Positions 40,698 to 50,234 of a stretch of 64,000 nucleotides of DNA are shown here, in pieces. How positions within the stretch are numbered: position 1 is the stretch's first letter; each line of letters opens with the position of its first letter. The notes beneath the pieces were generated by a model. The model searched no databases and was not told the DNA's origin. It was given only the letters and a program-made list of their open reading frames with translations. The stretch is taken from positions 2,341,694-2,405,693 of the forward strand of contig NZ_CP009228.1 of assembly GCF_000755145.1 (NCBI RefSeq). The letters run 5' to 3'. This DNA comes from Treponema putidum. Its GTDB lineage: Bacteria; Spirochaetota; Spirochaetia; Treponematales; Treponemataceae. The translations under genes were made by a program, and so were the position numbers.

Positions 40698-43529
40698 ATG
40701 AAAGATACAATCTATGTTTTGGATGCCTACGGGCTTATTTACCGCTCCTACTTTGCCTTTATTTCAAGACCTCTTACAAACTCTAAGGGCGAAAACGTTT
40801 CGGCCATTTTCGGCTTTTTTAAAAGCCTTCATTCCATATTTACCGAATATAATCCTAAACTTTTTGTTACCGCACTCGACTCGGTTACACCCACCTTTAG
40901 ACATGAGATGTACAAAGAATACAAGGCCACGCGGGATAAAACGCCCGATGACCTACATGCTCAAATAGACAAAATAGAAGAAATTTTAAAAACATTTAAA
41001 CTTCCTACAGTCCGCTGTAACGGTTTTGAAGCCGATGATGTAATCGCTTCCATAGCCGCCCTCGCCGAAAAGGAAGATCGGGAATGTGTGATTATTTCAG
41101 GCGATAAGGACTTGATGCAGCTTGTTTCAAAAACCACGACTATGTTGAAACCAGGGAAGATAAAGGCTTGGGAAGGCTTCGATGCCGAAAACGTAAAAGA
41201 AGAATGGGGCGTTTATCCTGCCGGAATGTTAGACCTTCTTTCCCTAATAGGCGACAGTGCCGACAATGTTCCCGGCATAAAGGGGGTCGGCCCGAAAACA
41301 GCCGTAAAGCTCCTTGAAGAGTATAAAACCCTCGACGGCATTTACTCAAATACGAAAAACTTAAAAGGGGCTTTAAAAACAAAAATAGAAGAAGGAAAGG
41401 AATCGGCTTATTTTTCTAAAGAGCTCATAAGGCTCCGTTTCGATGTTCCCGTCGAAAAAGACTTAAACGCCTACTCCACTTCGCAAATGGATTATGAGGC
41501 GGCCGCCCGTCTTTTTATCAGCGAAGAGCTTCCCAATATTGCAAAACTATATTCCGAAAAAATAATTGCCGAAAAAGCCCTGTCTAAACATGAAAAAAAT
41601 GAGACTTCTTCAAAAGAAAACTTAAAACAAGAAACCGGTCTTTTTGAAAATTCTGAACAAACTTCTCCCGAAATGCTCCCGCAAGAATTAGGAACAGGAG
41701 AAGAAATTTCCCTTCCTCAAAACAAGGGTGATTACAAACTTGTAGACGAAGCGGAAGAACTTTTTAAAATAGTAGACGAGGCCTTAAAACAGGGGCTTGC
41801 AGCCTATGACTGTGAAACTACAAGTGAAGATCCTCTAAATGCAGAAGTCTGCGGATTCTCCATTGCCCTAAAAGAAGGAGTGGCCTATTATTTTCCTTTA
41901 AAGGCTCCCTGCCCTGAACTGGGAGAAGAAGCCCCAAAACTAATAGCCTTTAAGGATGCAAAAAAGGCGGTAACAAAACTATTTGACTCAAAGATGACCC
42001 TCATAATGCATAACGGTAAATTCGACATTCAAGCCGCCCTTTCGTCAAAACTTGCAAACTGCATTTCGGCAAATCTTTTTGACACAATGGTCGCCGCATG
42101 GCTTTTGGATCCCACCCGCTCTTCTTACGGTATGGATAAACTTGCAGAAAGCATTTTAAATGTAAAAACCATCCGGTTTAAGGAAGTCGTAAAGGACAGG
42201 CAAAACTTTTCGGATGTTCCTTTAAAAGAAGCCTGTCCCTATGCTGCCGAAGATGCCGACATAACATTCCGGTTTTATAAAAAATTTTTACCCCTCTTAA
42301 AAAAGAATAATTTGGAAAAGCTCTTCTTTGATCTTGAAATGCCCATAACAAAACTTTTAACCGAGATGGAAATAAAGGGTATCTTTTTAAAGGGTGAAGA
42401 ACTTACTGCCTACTCAAAAGAATTGGGAATAGAACTTGAAGAATGTGAAAAGGATATTTACCGGCTTGTAGGCCATGAATTTAATATAGCCTCGCCTAAG
42501 CAGCTTCAAGAAGTCTTATTTGAAGAAAGAAAACTGCCCACCAGCAAAAAAACCAAAACGGGCTATTCTACGGATACTTCAGTCCTTGAAAACCTTGCTT
42601 CGGAGGATCCCGTACCTGCAAAAATCTTAGATTACAGAGCTCTTGCAAAGTTAAAATCCACATACACCGATACCCTTCCCAAGATGACGGACAAAAACGG
42701 AAGAATCCATACAAGTTTTATTCAAACAGGAACAGCCACAGGCCGCCTTTCAAGCCGAGACCCTAATTTACAAAATATCCCCATAAGAGGAAACGAGGGG
42801 CGGAAGATAAGGGAAGCCTTTCAGGCGGAAAAGGGGCGGGTTCTTATCTCTGCAGATTATTCGCAGATTGAGCTTGTAATCCTTGCCCATCTTTCAAAGG
42901 ATCAAAACCTAGTAGAAGCCTTTAATAAAGGAATCGATGTTCACGCCAAGACTGCAAGCCTAATCTTTGCTGTAGACATAAAAGATGTAACTCAGGATAT
43001 GAGGCGCATAGCAAAGACCATAAACTTCGGCGTAATGTACGGGATGAGTGCATTCCGCCTCGCTTCTTCTTTAAGAATTCCCCGAAAAAGAGCCGATGAG
43101 TTTATAAAGGCCTATTTTGCAACCTATTCGGGTGTATCCGGCTTTATGGCTAAAGTTTGTCAAGAAGCCGAACAAAGAGGCTATGTAGAAACCATAATGG
43201 GAAGAAGGCGATACCTTCCGGCTATAAACAGCAAAAACAAGGTGGAAAAGGCCGGAGCCGAACGAATCGCGGTAAACACCCCAATTCAGGGCACAGCCGC
43301 CGATATAGTAAAACTTGCAATGCTTGAAGTCGATAAGGCTTTAAAAAAACAAAAACTTGATGCTTCCATACTTTTACAGGTTCATGATGAGCTTATAATA
43401 GAGGCCGCCGAAACCGAAAGAGAAAAAGTTATGTCCCTCGTAAAAGAAAAAATGGAAGGCGTCATCAAACTTTCGGTGCCTTTAAGGGTAAGCATAGAAT
43501 CGGGAATGAGCTGGGGAGAGTTCCACTAA
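40698..43529 (+). CDS. polA: DNA polymerase I
   Basis: Replicative repair polymerase with three domains in 943 residues. The 5'-3' exonuclease (about 1-290) has FEADDVIAS and GDSADNVPGIKGVGPKTAVKLL. The 3'-5' proofreading domain (about 350-545) keeps its catalytic residues: Asp and Glu in YDCETTSEDP, Asp in HNGKFDIQAA, and YAAEDAD. The polymerase domain has DYSQIELVILAHLS, RRIAKTINFGVMYGMSAFRL, and QVHDELIIE. An acidic linker lies near 295-345. Its stop overlaps the start of coaE, so the two are translationally coupled. Confidence 0.97.
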   Translation: MKDTIYVLDAYGLIYRSYFAFISRPLTNSKGENVSAIFGFFKSLHSIFTEYNPKLFVTALDSVTPTFRHEMYKEYKATRDKTPDDLHAQIDKIEEILKTFKLPTVRCNGFEADDVIASIAALAEKEDRECVIISGDKDLMQLVSKTTTMLKPGKIKAWEGFDAENVKEEWGVYPAGMLDLLSLIGDSADNVPGIKGVGPKTAVKLLEEYKTLDGIYSNTKNLKGALKTKIEEGKESAYFSKELIRLRFDVPVEKDLNAYSTSQMDYEAAARLFISEELPNIAKLYSEKIIAEKALSKHEKNETSSKENLKQETGLFENSEQTSPEMLPQELGTGEEISLPQNKGDYKLVDEAEELFKIVDEALKQGLAAYDCETTSEDPLNAEVCGFSIALKEGVAYYFPLKAPCPELGEEAPKLIAFKDAKKAVTKLFDSKMTLIMHNGKFDIQAALSSKLANCISANLFDTMVAAWLLDPTRSSYGMDKLAESILNVKTIRFKEVVKDRQNFSDVPLKEACPYAAEDADITFRFYKKFLPLLKKNNLEKLFFDLEMPITKLLTEMEIKGIFLKGEELTAYSKELGIELEECEKDIYRLVGHEFNIASPKQLQEVLFEERKLPTSKKTKTGYSTDTSVLENLASEDPVPAKILDYRALAKLKSTYTDTLPKMTDKNGRIHTSFIQTGTATGRLSSRDPNLQNIPIRGNEGRKIREAFQAEKGRVLISADYSQIELVILAHLSKDQNLVEAFNKGIDVHAKTASLIFAVDIKDVTQDMRRIAKTINFGVMYGMSAFRLASSLRIPRKRADEFIKAYFATYSGVSGFMAKVCQEAEQRGYVETIMGRRRYLPAINSKNKVEKAGAERIAVNTPIQGTAADIVKLAMLEVDKALKKQKLDASILLQVHDELIIEAAETEREKVMSLVKEKMEGVIKLSVPLRVSIESGMSWGEFH

Positions 43530-44200
43530 TGGATAGTGTTTCAAACAGCAGGCAAAGTCGGCAAAGCCTTGGTGTACCCTCAGAACCGATTTTAATAGGG
43601 CTTTCAGGCCCTTCTTGTTCGGGTAAAAACACGGCAAGTGCTATTTTAAAAGACTACGGCTTTTATTGTATTGATGCCGATGCCGTTTCAAGAAAAGTTT
43701 TTGCAGAAAATCAAAACGAAATTTTAAATCTCTTTCAGGCTGAGGCCGAAAAACGAGGCATAAATTTAAAAAATGAAAAAGGCATCGACAAAAAAGCCTT
43801 TGCCCTCTTGGTCTTTTCGGATGAAGACCTCTTAAAAAAACACGAAGCCTTTATTCTTCCGATAATTGAAGAAAAAATATGGGAAGAAATTAAAAAGGCC
43901 TTTAGTGAAAAACCTGAGCGTCCTATTCTTTTAAACGCTCCGACTCTTCACAAGACGAGCCTTATCAAAAAATGCCTTTTTATATTGTACATAGATGCTC
44001 CTTTTATTTTAAGGCTCATAAGGGCAAAAAAAAGGGACGGGCTTCCCTTAAAAAATATAAGGCTAAGATTTTCAAAACAAAAGAAATTCTTTTCTCAATA
44101 CTTTTTTTTAAATGCCGATACAATAGTAGTAAAGAACTCTTGGTCTTCTTCAAGTTTAAAAAGAAAGCTATTGAAAGAAGTGAAAAAAAGAGGTTTTTGA
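43529..44200 (+). CDS. coaE: Dephospho-CoA kinase
   Basis: Last step of coenzyme A synthesis. The 223-residue protein has a P-loop (GLSGPSCSGKNTASAIL, near residue 24), IDADAVSRKVFAE, and the RLRFSKQKKFF segment of the family. The P-loop has Asn where Ser/Thr usually follows the lysine (GKN instead of GKS/T), though Thr follows it. The first 20 residues are a polar extension. The start ATG overlaps the polA stop. The identification rests on overall pattern and polA-coaE linkage, which is common in bacteria. Confidence 0.82.
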   Translation: MDSVSNSRQSRQSLGVPSEPILIGLSGPSCSGKNTASAILKDYGFYCIDADAVSRKVFAENQNEILNLFQAEAEKRGINLKNEKGIDKKAFALLVFSDEDLLKKHEAFILPIIEEKIWEEIKKAFSEKPERPILLNAPTLHKTSLIKKCLFILYIDAPFILRLIRAKKRDGLPLKNIRLRFSKQKKFFSQYFFLNADTIVVKNSWSSSSLKRKLLKEVKKRGF

Positions 44201-44209
44201 GGTTGATTT

Positions 44210-45058
44210 ATGGAACAGAAAAAAATTTTATGGATAGTACTTTTTATTTCATTGTTTGCTTTAATTATCTTCGGTGTAGGTTTATACCTGTATGCTCCAT
44301 TCCGTAATAAAAGCACCATGACTGCGGCACAAGTATCCGATTTAGGCAGAATAGAAGCCGACAAAACGGATACAAATGTTGATCCTCTTCAATGGACACG
44401 AAATCCCGACTCAATTCCTCCGCTTGAATCGGAGTCTCCCACTCTTGTAAATATTGCAAACAATATAACCGTTGTAAACGGTGAGGGCCAACCGGGGAAA
44501 ACTGAAACTTCAATAAATGTAAGCGACTTAACGAATCCTCAAAAAGATGAAAAAACGGCAAGTTTACCAGATAATCTCGCAGAAAATTTAAACATAAACC
44601 AAGACGCCGGCAAAAACCAAGAAAGCGGTAAACAAACTTCCGAAACCGAAACTCAGGCTTCTCCTGCCAAAACAGATAATAAAAATACAGGTGTAGCTTC
44701 GGTAAAAGGTCTTAGCTCAAATACAACTCAAAAGCCTAAAGCCGAAACCACGACGGCTAAAAAAGCAGAAAAACCGGTTGCCAAAAAAAGCCCTGAGCAA
44801 AAGACGGTTTCCACACTGTACTGGGTTCAAACAGCTTCTTTGACAAGCCGCTTAAATGCAGAGGCGGCAAGAGATACTCTCACTTCAAAGCATATGAAGG
44901 CGGAAATTTTCACCAAAGAAACAGCTACAGGACTTACTCACCGTGTAAGAGTCGGCCCCTTTAAGAACAAAACCGAGGCTGAATATTGGCTTAAAAAAAT
45001 AAAAGAAATTAAGGGTTTTGAAGGCAGTTATGTAACACAAGACAGAAAAAAAAGCTGA
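44210..45058 (+). CDS. SPOR-domain inner-membrane protein
   Basis: A single membrane helix (about residues 5-26, ILWIVLFISLFALIIFGVGL) anchors a long Pro/Thr/Lys-rich linker (about 40-200). The SPOR domain follows at 205-280 (LYWVQTASLTSRLNAEAARD, GLTHRVRVGPFKNKTEAEYW). Such proteins bind septal peptidoglycan and act in division (FtsN-like). It follows coaE by 9 bases and precedes aroD-aroE by 2, inside a compact rightward operon. Confidence 0.85.
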   Translation: MEQKKILWIVLFISLFALIIFGVGLYLYAPFRNKSTMTAAQVSDLGRIEADKTDTNVDPLQWTRNPDSIPPLESESPTLVNIANNITVVNGEGQPGKTETSINVSDLTNPQKDEKTASLPDNLAENLNINQDAGKNQESGKQTSETETQASPAKTDNKNTGVASVKGLSSNTTQKPKAETTTAKKAEKPVAKKSPEQKTVSTLYWVQTASLTSRLNAEAARDTLTSKHMKAEIFTKETATGLTHRVRVGPFKNKTEAEYWLKKIKEIKGFEGSYVTQDRKKS

Positions 45059-45060
45059 TT

Positions 45061-46542
45061 ATGTCTACAAAGGTATGTCTTGTTTTAACTGAAAAAACTA
45101 TCGAAAAAAATCTTTCTGCACTGGAAAAATATAAAAAATTTATCGATATTGCAGAACTTCGCGTAGATTATCTCAATCAAAGCGAAATACTCTCTTTAAG
45201 AAAATTTCCGGAGCGGGCCGGAATCCCCTGTATTTTAACCGTAAGGCGTAAGTCTGACGGAGGAAACTTTACAGGGGGAGAAGGATCCAGAATGACGATC
45301 TTTGCCCGCGGTCTTGCCTATGCAAACTCCGACCCGATAAAAAACTTTGCTTATATCGATTTGGAAAGCGATTTTAACTCATCGGGAATCGAAGAAGCGG
45401 CAAGAGCCTTTGATATTAAAATTATAAGAAGTTTACACTGCAAAACTCCGGTAAAGAATATAGTAAAAACTGTAGAGGGTCTAAGCCGCTTTGAAACAGA
45501 CATTCCCAAGTTGGCATTTACTGCGAATTCCATAAGCGATGTTTCAGAACTTTTTAAAGCTTCAAAACTGATAAAAAATGAACAATATATCTTATCAGTA
45601 ATGGGCCCTTACGGTTTAACTTCTCGTATTCTATCAAAGAAATTAAATTCCCAAATTGTTTATACATTTACTCCGGAATATATAAAGAAAAACAAACTTG
45701 AAAAAGAACTCATAGATCCTGAAACCTTAGAAGACTTATACGGCTTTTCAAAAATTAATAATAATACAAGCATCTATGGAGTTATAGGCAACGATGTAAA
45801 CACAAGTTTAAGTCCGAAAATTCACAATAATGGTTTTAAAAGAAAAGGTATTGATTCGGTTTATATTCCCATATCGGCACTATCCTCTAAGGAAGCTCTG
45901 GACTTTGCAAATATTCTTAATATAAAAGGTCTTTCGGTTACGGCTCCTTTTAAAAGAGAAATTATATCCCAAATAAATTCCATATCCGATGATTCAAAAT
46001 TTGTCGGCGCCGTAAATACCCTGATAAACGAAAACAAAAAATGGTTCGGCTATAATACCGATGTTGACGGCTTTCAGCAGGCTTTAATAGAGTTCTTAAA
46101 TGAAAAAGACTTACGCAAATATAAGGTTGCTATTATAGGAGCCGGAGGAGCTGCCAGAGCTGTTGCAAAAGTAATAAGCTCTCTCCATGGAAAAGCCTGT
46201 ATCTTTAACCGTACGGCCGAAAAAGCCAAAGATATAGCCGAAAAATATAAATTTAAATGGGCTCTATTGGACCCGATAAATATAAAACAGCTTTATGTTT
46301 TTTCGGAACTGATAATTCAAACCACAAATGCAGGTATGGAGCCTGACATAGATATAGACCCTCTTAATTTTTATACCTTTACAGGAAAAGAAAAAGTATT
46401 TGAGTTAATTTACAGACCCGAAACTACTAAGTTATTAAAAAGGGCAAGGACGGCCGGATGTCAGGTTTGTAACGGCTATAAAATGCTTGAGTATCAAGCC
46501 TATCATCAGTTTAAAGCCTTTGCAGGAAAGGAGTATTTATAA
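45061..46542 (+). CDS. aroDE: Bifunctional 3-dehydroquinate dehydratase / shikimate dehydrogenase
   Basis: Two consecutive shikimate-pathway steps in one 493-residue chain. Residues about 1-220 are a type I dehydroquinase (CILTVRRKSDGGNF, the Schiff-base lysine in FETDIPKLAFTANS, and SVMGPYGLTSRI). Residues about 235-493 are shikimate dehydrogenase (NTSLSPKIHNNGFK, VTAPFKREI, IIGAGGAARAVAKVI, NGYKMLEYQA). The order is that of plant and some spirochaete or chlamydial fusions. It overlaps rpiA by one base. Confidence 0.94.
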   Translation: MSTKVCLVLTEKTIEKNLSALEKYKKFIDIAELRVDYLNQSEILSLRKFPERAGIPCILTVRRKSDGGNFTGGEGSRMTIFARGLAYANSDPIKNFAYIDLESDFNSSGIEEAARAFDIKIIRSLHCKTPVKNIVKTVEGLSRFETDIPKLAFTANSISDVSELFKASKLIKNEQYILSVMGPYGLTSRILSKKLNSQIVYTFTPEYIKKNKLEKELIDPETLEDLYGFSKINNNTSIYGVIGNDVNTSLSPKIHNNGFKRKGIDSVYIPISALSSKEALDFANILNIKGLSVTAPFKREIISQINSISDDSKFVGAVNTLINENKKWFGYNTDVDGFQQALIEFLNEKDLRKYKVAIIGAGGAARAVAKVISSLHGKACIFNRTAEKAKDIAEKYKFKWALLDPINIKQLYVFSELIIQTTNAGMEPDIDIDPLNFYTFTGKEKVFELIYRPETTKLLKRARTAGCQVCNGYKMLEYQAYHQFKAFAGKEYL

Positions 46543-47261
46543 TGGATATCTCGGAACTTAAAAAAAAGGTTGCCTATCATGCAATCGACACTCTTTTTTC
46601 CGAAGGGAAAATTTTTGACGGAATAAAAATAGGACTTGGAACAGGTTCGACGGCTTTGCCGGCTGTAAACCGTATAGCCCAATTATTGTCGTCAAAAAAA
46701 ATAAGCACAATTTTTGCCGTACCGACAAGTTTTCAAACCTCAATCGAATGTGAAAAATTAGGCATTCCTGTCTATTCTTTAAGCTCAAAAAAAATAGGAG
46801 GTTCCTTAGACCTTGCTATAGACGGAGCAGATGAAATCGATCCCGATAAAAACTTAATCAAGGGAGGAGGAGCTGCCCTTCTTAGAGAAAAAATAATAGC
46901 ATATAATTCAAAAGAATTTGTTGTTATTGCCGATGAAAGAAAAAAAGTTAAGTCCATTGGCAAAGGATTTGCCCTCCCTATAGAAATTATACCGGAAGCA
47001 CGTTTAAGTATTACTAAGATTCTTGAAGCTCAAGGCATCGAAGTAGTATTACGTGAAGGTGTAAAGAAAATGGGCCCTGTTGTTACCGACAACGGAAACT
47101 TTATAATCGATGTAAGATGGCCGAAAGAAGCCGGCGTAGATCCCAAAGTCTTGGAAGAAAGTTTAAATAAAATTACCGGTATAGTAGAAAACGGATTTTT
47201 TACTAAAAATACTCCGCGAGTCTTTATCGTACATCAAGACGGAAAAATAGAAGATTTATAA
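46542..47261 (+). CDS. rpiA: Ribose-5-phosphate isomerase A
   Basis: Interconverts ribose-5-phosphate and ribulose-5-phosphate. Family motifs: GLGTGSTALPAVNRI near residue 30, DLAIDGADEIDPD near 90, and LIKGGGAALLREKIIA near 105. Length 239 is normal. Its ATG overlaps the aroDE stop (TAATGG). It is the last gene of the polA-coaE-SPOR-aroDE-rpiA run and faces a convergent lipoprotein gene 41 bases away. Confidence 0.96.
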   Translation: MDISELKKKVAYHAIDTLFSEGKIFDGIKIGLGTGSTALPAVNRIAQLLSSKKISTIFAVPTSFQTSIECEKLGIPVYSLSSKKIGGSLDLAIDGADEIDPDKNLIKGGGAALLREKIIAYNSKEFVVIADERKKVKSIGKGFALPIEIIPEARLSITKILEAQGIEVVLREGVKKMGPVVTDNGNFIIDVRWPKEAGVDPKVLEESLNKITGIVENGFFTKNTPRVFIVHQDGKIEDL

Positions 47262-47302
47262 AATAAGCCCTTGCGGTTTATATTCAGGTTTATTTTCGTT
47301 TA

Positions 47303-48019
47303 TTAAAAACCGTCATAATTTACCTTATCCTCTTCAGAATTTTCAGTATTTTGGTTTTCAGTTTTTTGTGAAGGCTCAAAACGTTCAAAATCTTTTTGCA
47401 TATCTTCTACAATTTTAACAAGATTTTCTTGTTTTAAAAGTTCAATAAAGTCCTCGCATTGAGCAGGGGAAAAAGCCAATCTTAAAGCAGGGCTGCTTGC
47501 ATCATCCTTCTCTCCTACCGCTTTTGTACTGGCATTACCTAAGATAAAATAAGGCCGATTTTCCGATAACAATTGATATTCAGCCCTCAATGTAGGTTCT
47601 GCCTCATGTGCGCCTCCGCCGAAAAGTCCCCAAGTCATATAAACCTTTGTCTTCCCGAAAAAAGCTTTTTTCTTAGCGTTAGCGGCACTCAAATTTTTAT
47701 CATTATAAGAAGACAGATAGGTTTCCATTGCCTTAATCAATATTTCCCTATCTCCCTGATCTAAAAATATTTCAACCTTATCAACCATAAATTTATGCTG
47801 AATCGATATAATATTTGTACGTGGAAAAAAAGTAAATTTAAATTCGGTAGGCTTTATCTCTTCCTTTATTCTTGTAACGGTTCCGGCCATAATGGTTCCC
47901 AATTCTACAGGGGAAAAATCTCCTAAAAAATTAGGATCATTTTTGGGTACTGTTTTACATGAACCCAAAATAAGCAAAAACATAATTAAACTTAAAATAC
48001 TTAAAAATTTTCTATTCAT
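47303..48019 (-). CDS. Lipoprotein of unknown function
   Basis: Starts MNRKFLSILSLIMFLLILGS with lipobox LILGSC (cysteine at residue 21). The mature part of about 215 residues is predicted alpha-beta, with a central FGGGAHEAEPTLRAEYQLLS and a hydrophilic C-terminal tail rich in Glu, Asn and Thr. I do not recognise the domain. The start has AGAGG 6 bases upstream, immediately after repeat copy C, which forms its 5' leader. Confidence 0.7.
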   Translation of the reverse strand: MNRKFLSILSLIMFLLILGSCKTVPKNDPNFLGDFSPVELGTIMAGTVTRIKEEIKPTEFKFTFFPRTNIISIQHKFMVDKVEIFLDQGDREILIKAMETYLSSYNDKNLSAANAKKKAFFGKTKVYMTWGLFGGGAHEAEPTLRAEYQLLSENRPYFILGNASTKAVGEKDDASSPALRLAFSPAQCEDFIELLKQENLVKIVEDMQKDFERFEPSQKTENQNTENSEEDKVNYDGF

Positions 48020-48024
48020 TCTAT

Positions 48025-48190
48025 ACCTCTAATAAAAACTTTTTGCAGCAAATATCAATTTGCGAAAAAAGTTTTTTCACGCAGTTTGTTTACAAACTGC
48101 ATACAATAATGCGACGTTTGCCTGAAAGGCAAACTCGGCAGATAAACAGAGAGGCACCATTTGTGCCGAACTGTTTATCTGACCTCTAAT
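48025..48190 (-). repeat. Four-hairpin element, copy C, with 9-bp flanking direct repeats
   Basis: Hairpin 1 GATAAACAG/CTGTTTATC at 48141-48179 (39 bases), with inner GGCAC/GTGCC. Hairpin 2 GTTTGCCT/AGGCAAAC near 48115-48136. Hairpin 3 GCAGTTTGT/ACAAACTGC at 48081-48100. Hairpin 4 with AAAAACTTTTT ends at 48034-48077. The element itself is 48034-48179; identical ACCTCTAAT copies lie at 48025-48033 and 48182-48190, as expected for a target-site duplication. Confidence 0.8.
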
Positions 48191-48246
48191 AATTTATTTT
48201 ACAGAATACTCTTCATAAACAATATGAGCTATACCTTAGTTACAAG

Positions 48247-49239
48247 CTATTGTTTTACTTCAAACATTTGTACCTGTTTATTTAATACAGTCAGGACAAG
48301 AACCGTTCCTTGGGGAAGTCCATAAGGAATATCGCATTTTCCGCCCTGATGATTAAAACTTATAAGCTCTGCCCTTTTTCCGTCAGGATATACGGCATCT
48401 ACCGTAACTTTTACAGGATAAGGGTACTTCGGCAAAATAGGAGAATATAGACCGTAAATCATTTTCTCAGTCGACTCAGGAAACTGTAAACCTAATTCTA
48501 TTTGAGAATAAGCATCTACAGAAGAATCGGCAGGTTCACTTTGGCTTACAACTAATGGAGTTTCCAAAGCGGAATTTATTTCAGCTTTTATAGTAAACGA
48601 AATTTTATTTTGAGATATTGCAGAATAAATATCGTTAAGTTTAAAGCCTTCCATGTTAGGAACGGAAACTTTTTCATTTTCAGGCCCCTTGCTCACTATG
48701 AACTCTATTAAAATTTCTTCCGAAATCTCAGTGTCAGGAGAAGGATTTTGCTCCAAGATAGTGCCGGCAGGAATTGAACTTGCTTTATACATAATAGGTT
48801 CTTTTATGGAAATTAACTGTTTTCGCCCCGCAGTAAAAAGAGAAGCAAAATGCTGTTGTACATCAGATATGGTTTTTCCTACATAATTTTCTACCCTGTC
48901 AAGAACGGCACCGCTGCTTACAACGATATTTATTCTTTTACCTGCTTTAACGATAGTACCTGCCGGAGGACTTTGCTCTAAAACTTTTCCGGCATCCTCA
49001 GGATTATCTGAAAATCTTAGTTGAAGACGGGGATAGAGTTCTTTGACTTGAAGTTTAAGAACCGCATCTTCAAATTTTTCGCCTTCAATATTAGGAACCA
49101 AAACTTGATCGGCAGTTTTTACCGACATAAAAAACACTATTGTGGAAATAAGGATAAAAAACAAAACCATTACCAAAGAGGTAACAACTATTACTTTTCC
49201 GTTACCCTCTATACTGTCTGAAATATTATCGAGTCCCAT
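48247..49239 (-). CDS. Membrane-anchored PASTA-domain protein
   Basis: One membrane helix near residues 18-40 (VIVVTSLVMVLFFILISTIV) followed by three PASTA repeats (VPNIEGEKFEDAVLKLQV, DRVENYVGKTISDVQQHF, and VSVPNMEGFKLNDIYSAISQ), each starting with the usual V-P-N-x-x-G-type strand. PASTA repeats bind muropeptides or strands of peptidoglycan, usually as sensors of kinases; here no kinase domain is attached. It lies just upstream, in gene order, of the copy C lipoprotein and downstream of fmt and def, all leftward. Its ATG overlaps no gene; 26 bases separate it from fmt. Confidence 0.83.
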   Translation of the reverse strand: MGLDNISDSIEGNGKVIVVTSLVMVLFFILISTIVFFMSVKTADQVLVPNIEGEKFEDAVLKLQVKELYPRLQLRFSDNPEDAGKVLEQSPPAGTIVKAGKRINIVVSSGAVLDRVENYVGKTISDVQQHFASLFTAGRKQLISIKEPIMYKASSIPAGTILEQNPSPDTEISEEILIEFIVSKGPENEKVSVPNMEGFKLNDIYSAISQNKISFTIKAEINSALETPLVVSQSEPADSSVDAYSQIELGLQFPESTEKMIYGLYSPILPKYPYPVKVTVDAVYPDGKRAELISFNHQGGKCDIPYGLPQGTVLVLTVLNKQVQMFEVKQ

Positions 49240-49265
49240 TGATTACACCATCCATATCTTAAAAT

Positions 49266-50234
49266 TTATGTTTCAAAACCGCCGTCCAAAAAATCGGATG
49301 AGCCGTTTAAAAAGTCTTTCCATTCAAGCTTTTTTTTAGCCTGTTTTTGCAATACCGAAACAGCAAGTATTCCATTCCCTGTTTGAACTAAAATACCCCG
49401 TTTTTTATCTGTTCCCAGTATTGTACCAAATTTTTTATTTTTTGTCATTTCATTTGAAGCCCCATCATATAAATCGGCTTCAATTATGTTTATTTTTTCA
49501 CCCTTTTTAAAGGTAAAGCAGCCCGGCCATGGGGTAAAGGCTCTTATTTTTCTTTCAATTTCTTGGGCTGACTTTGACCAATCTATAAGCCCGTCTTCTT
49601 TTTTTAGCATTGAACAATAAAGAGCTTTCGCCTCTTCTTGAGGTTTTGCCGTTTTTAATTTATTTTCAAAATCAGAAAGCACATCACGCAAAAGCGGGCA
49701 GCACTTACCGGAACAATCAGCTAATAGGCTTTCGGTAGTTTCGGAATTGTTTAAAGGAATTTCAAGCTGTCCTAAAATATTTCCCGAATCCGTTTTTTGA
49801 GCAAGGGTTTGAATTGTTATCCCGGTAACTCTATCTCCCGCCAGTATAGCTGCAGGAACGGGAGCAGAGCCCCTCCACCTAGGTAAAAGAGAGGGATGAA
49901 TATTTATTCCGCCCAGCGGAAAAACGGCCATAGTCTTAGGCCCGAAAATTTTACCGTAGGCAAAACAAACCAAAAGATCGGGCTTTAAAGTTATAAGCTC
50001 TTTTCTAAATTCTTCATCAAGTTTTTGGGGCATCAAAACAGGAAAATCTTCCGGTAAGGTCCCTTCTTTTATAAGCTCTTTTACTGCAGCCGCTATTTCG
50101 GAATCCCGTATCTTTTTGTTCCGCCCTGCCGGAGCCGGAGGATTTGTCAAGACTCCGCAAAGGTCAAATTCTCGAGCTATTAAATTTAAAGCCGGAACGG
50201 CACAGGAAGGGGTTCCTGCAAAAAAGATTTTCAT
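49266..50234 (-). CDS. fmt: Methionyl-tRNA formyltransferase
   Basis: Formylates initiator Met-tRNA. Conserved segments: IFFAGTPSCAVPALNLIA at residues 3-20, INIHPSLLPRWRGSAPVPAA near 110 with the catalytic His, and TGITIQTLAQKTDSGNIL near 136. The C-terminal OB-like domain begins near 205. Length 322 is normal. It overlaps def by 4 bases, and the pair def-fmt is a classic unit. Confidence 0.95.
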   Translation of the reverse strand: MKIFFAGTPSCAVPALNLIAREFDLCGVLTNPPAPAGRNKKIRDSEIAAAVKELIKEGTLPEDFPVLMPQKLDEEFRKELITLKPDLLVCFAYGKIFGPKTMAVFPLGGINIHPSLLPRWRGSAPVPAAILAGDRVTGITIQTLAQKTDSGNILGQLEIPLNNSETTESLLADCSGKCCPLLRDVLSDFENKLKTAKPQEEAKALYCSMLKKEDGLIDWSKSAQEIERKIRAFTPWPGCFTFKKGEKINIIEADLYDGASNEMTKNKKFGTILGTDKKRGILVQTGNGILAVSVLQKQAKKKLEWKDFLNGSSDFLDGGFET

